Positions 1 to 5,075 of a stretch of 5,075 bases of DNA are shown piece after piece. The DNA is from Firmicutes bacterium UBA4975 (GTDB taxonomy: Bacteria; Bacillota; Proteinivoracia; UBA4975), in contig DGZR01000072.1 of assembly GCA_002397155.1 (NCBI GenBank), positions 9,330 through 14,404 of the forward strand, written 5' to 3'. The translations under genes were made by a program, and so were the position numbers. The notes beneath the pieces were generated by a model. It was given only the letters and a program-made list of their open reading frames with translations. It did not search any database and had not been told where the DNA came from. The stretch's first letter is position 1. Every line of letters starts with the position of its first letter.

Positions 1-9
1 GGTATAAGG

Positions 10-32
10 AATGGCCGGCAGTGCCGACCATT
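10..32 (-). terminator. Hairpin just downstream of ribU, possible terminator
   Basis: A 10-bp stem with a 3-nt loop lies 2 bp past the ribU stop codon. On the minus strand the arms are AATGGTCGGC and GCCGGCCATT, with one G-U pair in RNA. The sequence after it (CCTTATACC) is not a proper U tract, so intrinsic termination is only a possibility. It could also protect the 3' end of the mRNA. The position fits the end of a single-gene transcript. Confidence 0.45.
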
Positions 33-34
33 AG

Positions 35-628
35 TCATATGCGTTTGAACAGTCGCGAGATGTGCTTGTACAGGGCCAGGGTTACCACCGAGACGGCAGT
101 ACCTTTCAAAAAGTTAAAGGGAGCTGTGCCTAGGATAATGAGGGTCTTGAGGTCGGTGATGTTGGGGTTGACCTTAGTGCCCATGCCGACGATGGCGGCC
201 ATTGGGTAGCCTAGTACCGTTTCATACAAGGGCAGGAAGATGTAGTAGTTGGCAAAGGCCATGACAACTGTCATGGACACTGTTCCCACCAGCAGGCCCA
301 AGAGGGCCCCCTTCTTGGTATGCATGTACCGGTAGATGACCGAGGCGGGGACGACAAAGGCGATGCCGGTAATGAAGTTGGCCAAGGGACCAACCCAGGC
401 AGTGTCGGACTTGGTCATAATGTGAAAGAGGTTTTTAATCAGTCCGATAAGCACTCCGGCCACCGGCCCTAGGGCAAATCCTCCCACCAGGGCGGGAACG
501 TCGCTAAAGTCCATCTGGAGAAAGCTGGGGAACAAAAAGGGAATGGGAAATTCTAAGTACATGAGGATCAGGGCAATGGCGGATAATAAACCTACCTTGA
601 CAATAAAACCCGTCGACTTTGACTGCAT
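35..628 (-). CDS. ribU: Riboflavin ECF transporter S component RibU
   Basis: This is the substrate-binding membrane subunit of an energy-coupling factor importer. It captures riboflavin and works with a shared EcfA/A'/T module, which is not in this window. The 197-aa length is normal for the family. The protein is almost wholly hydrophobic, with about six membrane segments. It carries the RibU signature near residues 25-70: LEFPIPF, then DFSDVPALVGGFALGP, then an IKNLFH segment. It also has the late NFLKG motif near residue 173. The ATG at 626-628 is preceded by GAGGGAGGT at 637-645, with 8 nt spacing. An FMN riboswitch in its own leader independently supports a flavin role, because B. subtilis ribU (ypaA) is controlled the same way. 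It appears monocistronic in this window. The family assignment is firm; the substrate follows from family plus riboswitch. Confidence 0.95.
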   Translation of the reverse strand: MQSKSTGFIVKVGLLSAIALILMYLEFPIPFLFPSFLQMDFSDVPALVGGFALGPVAGVLIGLIKNLFHIMTKSDTAWVGPLANFITGIAFVVPASVIYRYMHTKKGALLGLLVGTVSMTVVMAFANYYIFLPLYETVLGYPMAAIVGMGTKVNPNITDLKTLIILGTAPFNFLKGTAVSVVTLALYKHISRLFKRI

Positions 629-645
629 GACAAAATACCTCCCTC

Positions 646-679
646 AAAATAAAAATTCCTGAACCAAGAAATTTCAGGA
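646..679 (-). terminator. Intrinsic terminator of the ribU riboswitch
   Basis: On the minus strand TCCTGAA (679-673) pairs with TTCAGGA (663-657) across a 9-nt loop. The tract ATTTTTATTTT (656-646) follows. It lies between the FMN aptamer and the ribU ribosome binding site, where the expression platform of a transcription-attenuating riboswitch should be. The stem is short and only moderately GC-rich. Its 5' arm overlaps an alternative pairing partner (677-685), which fits a switchable terminator. Confidence 0.75.
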
Positions 680-711
680 GGAGGGCAGACCGAATTAGGC
701 CTGTATAAAGT

Positions 712-823
712 CCCTTCTCCCATCCAGACTGTAACTGTCGGCCCCGAAATTACATCGGGTCAGCCCCATTAGGGGTTCGCGGGCTTTCACCGCCGGTGGG
801 GAATTGCACCCCGCCCTGAAGGT
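712..823 (-). promoter_or_regulatory. FMN riboswitch (RFN element)
   Basis: Read on the minus strand, this stretch carries the conserved FMN aptamer blocks in order. They are the 5' P1 strand CCTTC, AGGGCGGGGTGCAATTCCCC, ACCGGCGGT, AGCCCGCGA, GGGGCTGACCCG, TTTCGGGGCCGACAGT, AGTCTGGATGGGAGAAGG. The P1 closing stem pairs positions 818-822 with 713-717. FMN binding is known to stabilise P1 and switch off the downstream flavin gene. Here that gene is ribU, about 84 nt further on, with an intrinsic terminator between them. The aptamer is complete, with no missing conserved block. Confidence 0.97.
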
Positions 824-847
824 AGACTTCGTATTGAGTTCAAATTC

Positions 848-876
848 ATGATATCACAGACCATCTTCCCTGGCAA
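848..876 (-). promoter_or_regulatory. Sigma-A type promoter for the riboswitch-ribU transcript
   Basis: On the minus strand a -35 box TTGCCA (876-871) is followed by a 17-bp spacer and a -10 box TATCAT (853-848). A TGa extended -10 sits just before the -10 box. Transcription would start near 841, about 18 nt before the aptamer begins, which is typical for a riboswitch leader. The -35 lies only 6 bp from the outer end of the inverted-repeat block at 883-1149. Confidence 0.7.
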
Positions 877-1061
877 CACCTTTTGAGGGACGTACCCTGT
901 TGCCGCACTTTCGCCATGCACTCGGCTTGTTTTTAGGAGTATTAGGGAATAATGCCGGGTTTGTCAAAGTCAGGGAAAAAAGGGATGAGGAAGCGTCGAA
1001 TGCATCGCAAAACTGGTTTGGGAAAAAAGTACCATGCTGGCCAAGCTGGTATGCCCAAAAA

Positions 1062-1083
1062 TGGGGCAGAAGGGTCCGCCCCT
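1062..1083 (+). repeat. Internal direct copy of the element's right arm
   Basis: This 22-bp stretch matches 1125-1146 at 19 of 22 positions in the same orientation, 63 bp earlier. A shorter partial copy of the core (GGGTGCGTCCC, 1099-1109) sits between them. With the outer arms, the core GGGTnCGYCCC therefore occurs four times: inverted at 887-897, then direct at 1072-1082, 1099-1109 and 1135-1145. The copies could be nested insertions or tandem growth of the repeat. Confidence 0.6.
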
Positions 1084-1084
1084 G

Positions 1085-1093
1085 TGTTATAGT
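1085..1093 (+). promoter_or_regulatory. Possible extended -10 promoter inside the repeat block
   Basis: The sequence TGTTATAGT combines a TGn extension with TATAGT, which is 5 of 6 to the -10 consensus. There is no good -35 at the right distance, so it would depend on the extended -10. Transcription would begin near 1100 and run into the glycosylase remnant, trmL, yigZ and the HAD gene. No better promoter for that operon is visible in the window, but the evidence is one short motif. Confidence 0.3.
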
Positions 1094-1405
1094 AAAAGGG
1101 GTGCGTCCCGAATTTTGTCGAATTTGCGGCAGAAGGGTACGTCCCTTAAGGGGGGCAGGGAGATAGAACTGGTCGCCCCCAAGCTCATCGTCTGCTTGGG
1201 GGCCCTGGCGGGGCAGACCTTAATCCGCCAGGATTTACGCATAACCCGGGACCGAGGGAGCTGGGCCAAGTACAATGGCATCGACATCACCGCCACCTTC
1301 CATCCGGCGGCCCTGCTCCGGAACCCCGGCCTAAAACGGCCGGTGTGGGAAGACTTTAAGGCCGTCCGGGATTTTTATCGGCGGCTGCCCTGAGGAGGAA
1401 GAGGA

Positions 1406-1861
1406 TTGCTGGACATAGTCCTGGTGCAACCGGAAATTCCCCAGAACACGGGGAACATCGGGCGCACTTGCTTGCTGACCGGGTCCCGCTTGCACCTTGT
1501 GGGCCCCTTGGGCTTTTCCCTAGCGGATAAAGAACTGAAGCGGGCCGGCCTGGACTACTGGCCCCAGCTCGATGTGGCGGTGTATGGGGATTGGCCGGAG
1601 TTTTGGGCCCGCCATTGCGGCCGCCAGATTTACTGCCTGACCACCAAGGGCAGCCGACGCCATACCCAGGTCTCCTGGCCCCGGCAGTCCATGCTGGTCT
1701 TTGGCCGGGAGACGGGGGGCCTGTCCCCAGAGATTATGGCTCTAGGGGAGAAGGTGCGCCTGCCCATGGCCCCGGGCTGCCGCTCACTTAATTTGAGCAA
1801 CGCCGTGGCAATTTGCGTCTACGAATACCTGCGCCAGTGGGATTTTCCCGGCCTGGTGTAA
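1406..1861 (+). CDS. trmL: tRNA (cytidine/uridine-34-2'-O)-methyltransferase TrmL
   Basis: A SPOUT-class enzyme that transfers a methyl group from S-adenosylmethionine to the 2'-OH of the wobble nucleotide 34 in leucine tRNAs. In E. coli it acts as a dimer. The 151-aa length matches the family (157 aa in E. coli). All three SpoU motifs are present: PEIPQNTGNIGRTC at residues 9-22, VFGRETGGL at 98-106, and LPMAPGCRSLNLSNAVAI at 119-136. The last two form the knotted cofactor site. The start is a TTG at 1406-1408, chosen because AGGAGG (1393-1398) lies 7 nt upstream and the protein then begins MLDIVLVQPE, as in homologues. It follows the glycosylase remnant by 12 bp and precedes the YigZ gene by 10-13 bp, so the run is probably cotranscribed. 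Older annotation may call it YibK or simply SpoU methylase. Confidence 0.95.
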   Translation: MLDIVLVQPEIPQNTGNIGRTCLLTGSRLHLVGPLGFSLADKELKRAGLDYWPQLDVAVYGDWPEFWARHCGRQIYCLTTKGSRRHTQVSWPRQSMLVFGRETGGLSPEIMALGEKVRLPMAPGCRSLNLSNAVAICVYEYLRQWDFPGLV

Positions 1862-1874
1862 GAGGAGGGAAATG

Positions 1875-2498
1875 ATGAGGGAGTACCGGACAGTGGCGGG
1901 TCGGGGCGAAGGGGAGATCATCGTGAAAAAGTCCCGCTTCATCGGCCAGGCTTGTCCCGTCGCCGATGAGGAGGAGGGGATCGCCTTTGTGGCGGAAATA
2001 AAAAAAAAGCATTACGAGGCAAGGCACAATTGCCATGCCTGGATAATCGATCCCCTCAACCAACGGTCTAACGACGACGGCGAACCGGCCGGCACTGCCG
2101 GCCGTCCCATCCTGGAAGTGCTCCGCAAGGAGAACCTGGAACAGGTCGTGGTGGTGGTCAGCCGCTACTTTGGCGGGGTTCTCCTGGGCGCAAACGGGCT
2201 GGCCCGGGCATACACCCAGGCCTGCAAGGCCGGCCTGGAGGCGGCGGGGATGGGCAGGATGCAGCCCTGGCGGGAGCTGATTGCCCTGGTGGACTATCCC
2301 CTTTACGGCAAGCTGGAAAACCAGCTCCGGGAGCGGGAGATCGGCGTTTTGGCCACGGTTTTTACTGATAGGGTGGAAGTGACCCTGGGGCTGCCCCGGG
2401 AAGAGGTGGGACCGGTGCAAGATTGGCTGGCTGACCTCTCCCAGGGCCAGGCTCAGTTGACCCCCGGCCGGGAATACTACAGCTTTGTGAGGGGATGA
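1875..2498 (+). CDS. YigZ/IMPACT (UPF0029) family protein
   Basis: The protein has 207 aa from this start and the normal two-domain layout. An N-terminal UPF0029/IMPACT domain covers about residues 1-128, and a small C-terminal DUF1949 ferredoxin-like domain about 137-195. Family motifs are clear: KKSRFIG near 19, ARHNCHAW near 49, SNDDGEPAGTAGRP near 65-78, and SRYFGGVLLGANGLARAY near 96-113. Eukaryotic IMPACT proteins modulate Gcn1-Gcn2 signalling. The bacterial role is not settled; structure suggests nucleic-acid or ribosome binding, so no function is assigned. Two adjacent ATGs exist at 1872 and 1875. The second is preferred because the ribosome binding site AGGAGG (1863-1868) is 6 nt from it and only 3 nt from the first. 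Its stop codon overlaps the first possible start of the next gene (ATGA, 2495-2498). Confidence 0.92.
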   Translation: MREYRTVAGRGEGEIIVKKSRFIGQACPVADEEEGIAFVAEIKKKHYEARHNCHAWIIDPLNQRSNDDGEPAGTAGRPILEVLRKENLEQVVVVVSRYFGGVLLGANGLARAYTQACKAGLEAAGMGRMQPWRELIALVDYPLYGKLENQLREREIGVLATVFTDRVEVTLGLPREEVGPVQDWLADLSQGQAQLTPGREYYSFVRG

Positions 2499-2503
2499 TT
2501 GTG

Positions 2504-3151
2504 ATGAAACTGCCGATAGCTTTTGACTGGGACGGCACCCTTTTCCAGGTACACCTGTTGGCGGTGCCAGCCTACATAACCGTTTTTACTCGCCTGGCCC
2601 AAGAGGGAGTGATTGAATCGGTGCCCAGCCGGGAAAAGTTCCTCAGCATCTTCGGCATGGTCTCGGAAGACATTTGGGAGTACCTCCTTCCGGGTACCAG
2701 CCGAGAGCTAAAAGACCAGGTGGCCCGGGACCTGGTGGCGGAGGAGGACAAGATCAGGGATCGGGGAATCCTCTACCCCGGAGTCCGGGTAACCCTGTTG
2801 GCCCTGCGGGAATCAGGGCATCCTCTTTTCGTCGTCAGCAACGGCACCGAGGATTACATCAAGGGCGCCTGCGCCGACACCGGCCTGGCCCCCCTTTTAC
2901 AGGGCATTTACTCGGCGGGCCAGTACAAGACAGCGACTAAGGTAGAGCTCCTGGCCCGGGTAATCGCCGATAATCGCCTGGGTGCCGGCCTCATGGTGGG
3001 GGACCGGGGCATGGACCTGGAGGCGGGCCGGGAAAACGGGTTTACCACCGTGGGCTGCGCCTATGGTTACGCCGACAGGGAGGAACTAAGGGGTGCCGAT
3101 TACCTCATTGAGGATATCCGGGAACTGCCCGGCATAGTGCAAAAGTTATAA
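2504..3151 (+). CDS. HAD-superfamily hydrolase, phosphoglycolate-phosphatase-like
   Basis: A likely cytoplasmic Mg-dependent phosphatase of 215 aa. All four HAD motifs are visible. Motif I is FDWDGT, with nucleophile Asp8 and acid/base Asp10. Motif II is VVSNGT, with Ser112. The motif III lysine is in YKTATK (Lys142 or Lys146). Motif IV is VGDRGMDLEAG, with Asp167 and Asp171. Between motifs I and II, residues about 15-85 form a helical cap (C1 type), as in phosphoglycolate phosphatase, PpaX and beta-phosphoglucomutase relatives. The true substrate cannot be read from sequence. Start choice: ATG 2495 overlaps the previous stop, but GAGGGG (2489-2494) would then touch it with no spacer. ATG 2504 has 9 nt spacing and gives the usual MKLPIAFDWDGT opening; GTG 2501 is also possible. 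It is the last gene of the run and ends right at the terminator at 3151. Confidence 0.88.
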   Translation: MKLPIAFDWDGTLFQVHLLAVPAYITVFTRLAQEGVIESVPSREKFLSIFGMVSEDIWEYLLPGTSRELKDQVARDLVAEEDKIRDRGILYPGVRVTLLALRESGHPLFVVSNGTEDYIKGACADTGLAPLLQGIYSAGQYKTATKVELLARVIADNRLGAGLMVGDRGMDLEAGRENGFTTVGCAYGYADREELRGADYLIEDIRELPGIVQKL

Positions 3152-3190
3152 AGTTAAGGGGGCGGCTCCGCCCCCTTAACTTTTTGTTAT
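3151..3190. terminator. Strong bidirectional terminator between the HAD gene and ptsI
   Basis: A perfect 15-bp inverted repeat, AAGTTAAGGGGGCGG (3151-3165) and its complement (3168-3182), is separated by 2 nt. In RNA the tip would open to a small loop. On the plus strand it runs into TTTTTGTTATTT, a good U tract ending the trmL-yigZ-HAD transcript. On the minus strand it is followed by the weaker CTTTATAACTTTT, so it can also end the ptsI transcript. It starts at the last base of the HAD stop codon and ends about 12 bp from the ptsI stop. Confidence 0.9.
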
Positions 3191-3193
3191 TTA

Positions 3194-4906
3194 CTAGATC
3201 TGGGGCAGGGCGGCTTCCAACAGTTTGCGGATTTCCCTGCCTTCGCTGAGCTCCCGGGCCTCTTCCCACAGCTCCCGGCAACGACTGTAGCTGAGGGAAC
3301 GGATTGCCGCCTTTACTTGGGGGATGCTGGAGGCGCTCATGCTGAATTCGTCCAAGCCCATAGCCACCAGGAGGGGGGCGGCCAGGGGCTCTCCGGCCAT
3401 TTCCCCGCACATGCCCACCATCTTCCCCTCACGGTGCCCGGCCTGAATGACGCTCTCAATGAGGCGAAGGACGGCAGGGTTAAAGGGATCGTAGAGGTAG
3501 GAGACATTTTCGTTCATGCGGTCGGCGGCGCAGGTGTACTGGATGAGGTCATTGGTGCCGATGCTGAAAAAGTCCACTTCCCGGGCAAAATGGTCAGCTT
3601 GGACGGCAGCGGCGGGGATTTCCACCATTATCCCCAGCTTGTAAGTCCGGGAGAATGGGATCCCCTCTCTTGTCAGTTCTTCTTCTACTTCGCCCAGGAG
3701 GTCCTTGGTCCGGCGCACTTCCCCCAAGGTGGCTACCATCGGCAGCATTATCCAGAGATTGCCGGTGAGGCCGGCCCGGAGCAGGGCCCGGAGCTGGGTC
3801 TTGAAGAGGGGGAGGTTGGCCAAGCAGAGGCGGAGGGCCCGGTTCCCCAAGAAGGGGTTTAGCTCCTTGGCCATCTCCAGGTAGGGCAGCTCCTTGTCGC
3901 CGCCGATGTCCAGGGTGCGGATAATGACGGGCAGGTCGCCGAAGGCCGCCAGGACTTTGCGGTAGGCTTCGTACTGTTCTTGTTCCGAAGGCATGTCCCC
4001 CCGGTCCATGTATAAGAATTCAGTGCGGTAAAGGCCCACTCCCTGGGCCCCGTATGCCAGGGCGCTGTCTGCATCGTTGGGGGTGCCTATGTTGGCCACC
4101 AGTTCAAACTGCTTGCCGTCGGTAGTCTGGGAGGGCAGATCTTTGAGGGCCAAGAGCTGGGCCCGGCGGCGGGCCAGGGCCTGGCGGCGCTCTTGGTACT
4201 CCGCCAGCAGCTCGGAGTCGGGATTGACCAAGACCTGGCCGGCACCGCCGTCCACGATGACGGTATCGCCGGTCCGGAGGGGGCCAAAATCTCCTGCCCC
4301 CACCACAGCGGGGATTTCCAGGGACCGGGCCATGATGGCGCTGTGAGAAGTCCGGCCCCCGGTCTCGGTGACAAAGGCCAGGACCAGGGTCCTGTTCATC
4401 TGGGCGGTGTCCGATGGGGCCAGGTCATGGGCAAAGACCACGGCGGGCTCAGTCATGCCGCCCAGGGAACCGGTCTTCACCCCCAGCAAGTTATTGACCC
4501 AGCGGTTGGCGATGTCCCGGACATCGGCGGACCGACCCCGCATGTACTCGTCTTCCATGGCGTCAAACATGGCGGCAAAGGTCTCGCCGGTATCCTGGAC
4601 CGCCCCTTCGGCGTTGCTCCCCTGGGCGATCTTTTCCGTGATGGCCTCGGCCAGCATGGGGTCCTCTAGGAGCATGAGGTGGGCGTCAAAAATCGCCGCT
4701 TCCTGCTCTCCGGCCTGGGCGGCCAGCTTTGCCCGGATGGCTTCTAGCTGTTCCCGGGTCTCGGCCTGGCTTTTTTTAAGCCGGGCCAGTTCTTGTTCTC
4801 TTTGGCCGGGAGGGACTTGGTACCTAGGCAGCGCTTTTTTCGCGCTTTGAACTACATAAGCTTTGCCGATGACAATGCCGTTGGAAGCGGCAATTCCCTT
4901 GATCAT
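3194..4906 (-). CDS. ptsI: PTS enzyme I (phosphoenolpyruvate-protein phosphotransferase)
   Basis: Cytoplasmic first enzyme of the sugar phosphotransferase system: it takes phosphate from PEP onto a histidine and passes it to HPr. The protein has 570 aa (E. coli 575). The N-terminal HPr-binding and phosphohistidine domain carries GGRTSHSAIMAR with active His188. The C-terminal PEP-binding barrel carries GLYRTEFLYMDR (Arg294), IIRTLDIGGDKE (Arg330), MVEIPAA (metal ligand Glu429), IGTNDLIQYT (Asp453) and GMCGEMAG with proton-donor Cys500. Nothing needed for catalysis is missing. The frame can be extended 5 codons to a TTG at 4921, but that TTG overlaps the ribosome binding site GGAGGGG (4913-4919). 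ATG 4904-4906, 6 nt downstream of that site, is the real start and gives MIKGIAASNG as in homologues. HPr is not in the window; the gene has its own promoter and terminator. The nitrogen-PTS paralogue PtsP is excluded because there is no GAF domain. Confidence 0.97.
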   Translation of the reverse strand: MIKGIAASNGIVIGKAYVVQSAKKALPRYQVPPGQREQELARLKKSQAETREQLEAIRAKLAAQAGEQEAAIFDAHLMLLEDPMLAEAITEKIAQGSNAEGAVQDTGETFAAMFDAMEDEYMRGRSADVRDIANRWVNNLLGVKTGSLGGMTEPAVVFAHDLAPSDTAQMNRTLVLAFVTETGGRTSHSAIMARSLEIPAVVGAGDFGPLRTGDTVIVDGGAGQVLVNPDSELLAEYQERRQALARRRAQLLALKDLPSQTTDGKQFELVANIGTPNDADSALAYGAQGVGLYRTEFLYMDRGDMPSEQEQYEAYRKVLAAFGDLPVIIRTLDIGGDKELPYLEMAKELNPFLGNRALRLCLANLPLFKTQLRALLRAGLTGNLWIMLPMVATLGEVRRTKDLLGEVEEELTREGIPFSRTYKLGIMVEIPAAAVQADHFAREVDFFSIGTNDLIQYTCAADRMNENVSYLYDPFNPAVLRLIESVIQAGHREGKMVGMCGEMAGEPLAAPLLVAMGLDEFSMSASSIPQVKAAIRSLSYSRCRELWEEARELSEGREIRKLLEAALPQI

Positions 4907-4940
4907 TGACGACCCCTCCAATTAAATAAACCTTTTCGGT

Positions 4941-4949
4941 ATTATAGCA
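4941..4949 (-). promoter_or_regulatory. Extended -10 promoter of ptsI
   Basis: On the minus strand TGC (4949-4947) is followed directly by a perfect -10 box TATAAT (4946-4941). No convincing -35 box lies 16-18 bp upstream, which is common for extended -10 promoters. The predicted start, near 4934, leaves a leader of about 28 nt to the ATG, containing the GGAGGGG ribosome binding site. This argues that ptsI can be transcribed independently of whatever lies beyond 5075. Confidence 0.65.
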
Positions 4950-5000
4950 CATAATCACCGGAAAATTAGTGCCCGTCTTTTACAAAGATGAAAGTGGGTG

Positions 5001-5040
5001 AAAAGCCCACTGACCCTGAACCAGCGGGCTCTTTTCTCTC
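5001..5040. terminator. Terminator-like hairpin upstream of ptsI
   Basis: The arms 5004-5012 (AGCCCACTG) and 5022-5030 (CAGCGGGCT) form a 9-bp stem around a 9-nt loop. On the minus strand all pairs hold, one as G-U, and UUUUC follows. It could therefore end transcription of a gene lying beyond the window, upstream of ptsI. On the plus strand there is one A-C mismatch, but a better pyrimidine tail (CTTTTCTCTC). The direction is therefore open. The rest of 5041-5075 shows no gene. Confidence 0.5.
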
Positions 5041-5075
5041 ATTGTTGTGCTGAAATGCTGATGCTAAAAGTCCTC

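Larger units (their letters stand above)
883..1149. mobile_element. Inverted-repeat-bounded block, MITE/REPIN-like element
   Basis: Two 31-bp arms, 883-913 and 1119-1149, are inverted copies of each other with 26 of 31 positions identical. The best 22 bp (886-907 against 1125-1146) match at 20 of 22. The shared core, read inwards from either end, is AGGGACGTACCCT, then two variable bases, then TGCCGCA. The block holds no recognisable protein gene, and the open frames in it lack any family signature. Size, terminal inverted repeats and non-coding content suggest a non-autonomous transposable element or a paired REP-type repeat. No clear target-site duplication is visible at the ends. Its right end lies within about 10 bp of where glycosylase homology starts. 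It also contains an exact Spo0A-box-like TGTCGAA at 1116-1122. Confidence 0.6.
1034..1393 (+). pseudogene. 5'-truncated family 4 uracil-DNA glycosylase
   Basis: The open frame encodes 119 aa, but only residues from about 42 on (nt 1157 onwards) look like a known protein. That part matches the C-terminal half of the bacterial and archaeal family 4 uracil-DNA glycosylase, which removes uracil from deaminated DNA. It shows EIELVAPKLIVCLGALAG at 43-60, then TRDRGSWAKYNGI, then the active-site motif FHPAALLRNP at 89-98, ending in WEDFKAVRDFY. Full-length members are about 190-220 aa. Missing here are the N-terminal GEAPG-type catalytic motif and the four cysteines that bind the iron-sulfur cluster. 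The first 41 residues are translated repeat sequence, and the ATG at 1034 lacks a ribosome binding site. A functional enzyme is therefore very unlikely. The break coincides with the right end of the inverted-repeat block. It ends 12 bp before trmL and probably once headed that operon. Confidence 0.85.

Noticed and set aside
712..1149. Repeats in this region as a CRISPR array or a tRNA gene
   Set aside because: The repeat copies are few, unevenly spaced and partly inverted, with no uniform spacers. No cloverleaf with a T-loop sequence is visible.
900..1166. 88-aa plus-strand open frame across the repeat block
   Set aside because: It is made of repeat sequence, has no convincing ribosome binding site, and has no recognisable motif. 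It is better explained as non-coding element DNA.
2086..2104. Perfect GC-rich palindrome (8-bp arms, 3-nt loop) resembling the hairpin after ribU at 10-32
   Set aside because: It lies inside yigZ and encodes the conserved GEPAGTAGRP stretch. The likeness to 10-32 is most simply due to GC-rich codons, with no other sign of a shared element.
1788..2420. 210-aa open frame on the minus strand opposite trmL and yigZ
   Set aside because: It lies antisense to two well-recognised genes, is rich in Pro/His/Gly as expected from reversed GC-rich codons, and shows no family motif.
3317..3862. Long plus-strand open frame opposite ptsI, with similar ones at 4193-4669 and 4368-4850
   Set aside because: These are shadows of the GC-rich ptsI gene. 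ptsI has every catalytic motif, while the antisense products resemble no known protein and lack ribosome binding sites.
4966..5075. Open minus-strand frame running in from the window edge, as a possible end of an upstream gene such as ptsH
   Set aside because: Its 35 or so residues do not resemble the HPr C-terminus or any protein I recognise, and it runs through the terminator-like hairpin. Left as intergenic.

Overview
The window reads as ordinary chromosome of a GC-rich, Gram-positive anaerobe, most likely a high-GC member of the Clostridia (Moorella/Desulfotomaculum-like). This is an inference. It rests on strong AGGAGG-type ribosome binding sites, TTG start use, an FMN riboswitch that appears to act by termination, an ECF-type riboflavin transporter subunit, and a Firmicutes-style PTS enzyme I. 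The genus is not resolved.

Layout. (1) 1-876, minus strand: ribU, the riboflavin-binding S subunit of an ECF transporter. Behind it lies a complete regulatory leader: promoter, FMN aptamer, intrinsic terminator and a visible competing antiterminator. (2) 883-1149: a gene-free block of about 267 bp bounded by long imperfect inverted repeats, with further partial copies inside. It looks like a small non-autonomous mobile element (MITE or REPIN type). (3) 1034-1393, plus strand: the C-terminal half of a family 4 uracil-DNA glycosylase. Its N-terminal half is missing exactly where the inverted-repeat block ends. (4) 1406-3151, plus strand: a tight run of trmL (tRNA wobble 2'-O-methyltransferase), a YigZ/IMPACT family protein and a HAD-superfamily phosphatase, closed by a strong bidirectional terminator. 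(5) 3194-4906, minus strand: ptsI, full length with all catalytic residues, with its own extended -10 promoter. (6) 4950-5075: intergenic hairpins and no recognisable gene.

How the parts work together. ribU is a stand-alone vitamin-salvage gene switched off by FMN. The trmL-yigZ-HAD run looks like a housekeeping operon whose shared function is not obvious from the genes. ptsI supplies phosphate from PEP to sugar transport, and its partner HPr is not in the window. I do not see a new biological system here. The point most worth following is the repeat element that abuts and has probably truncated the uracil-DNA glycosylase gene. It also sits 6 bp from the ribU promoter.
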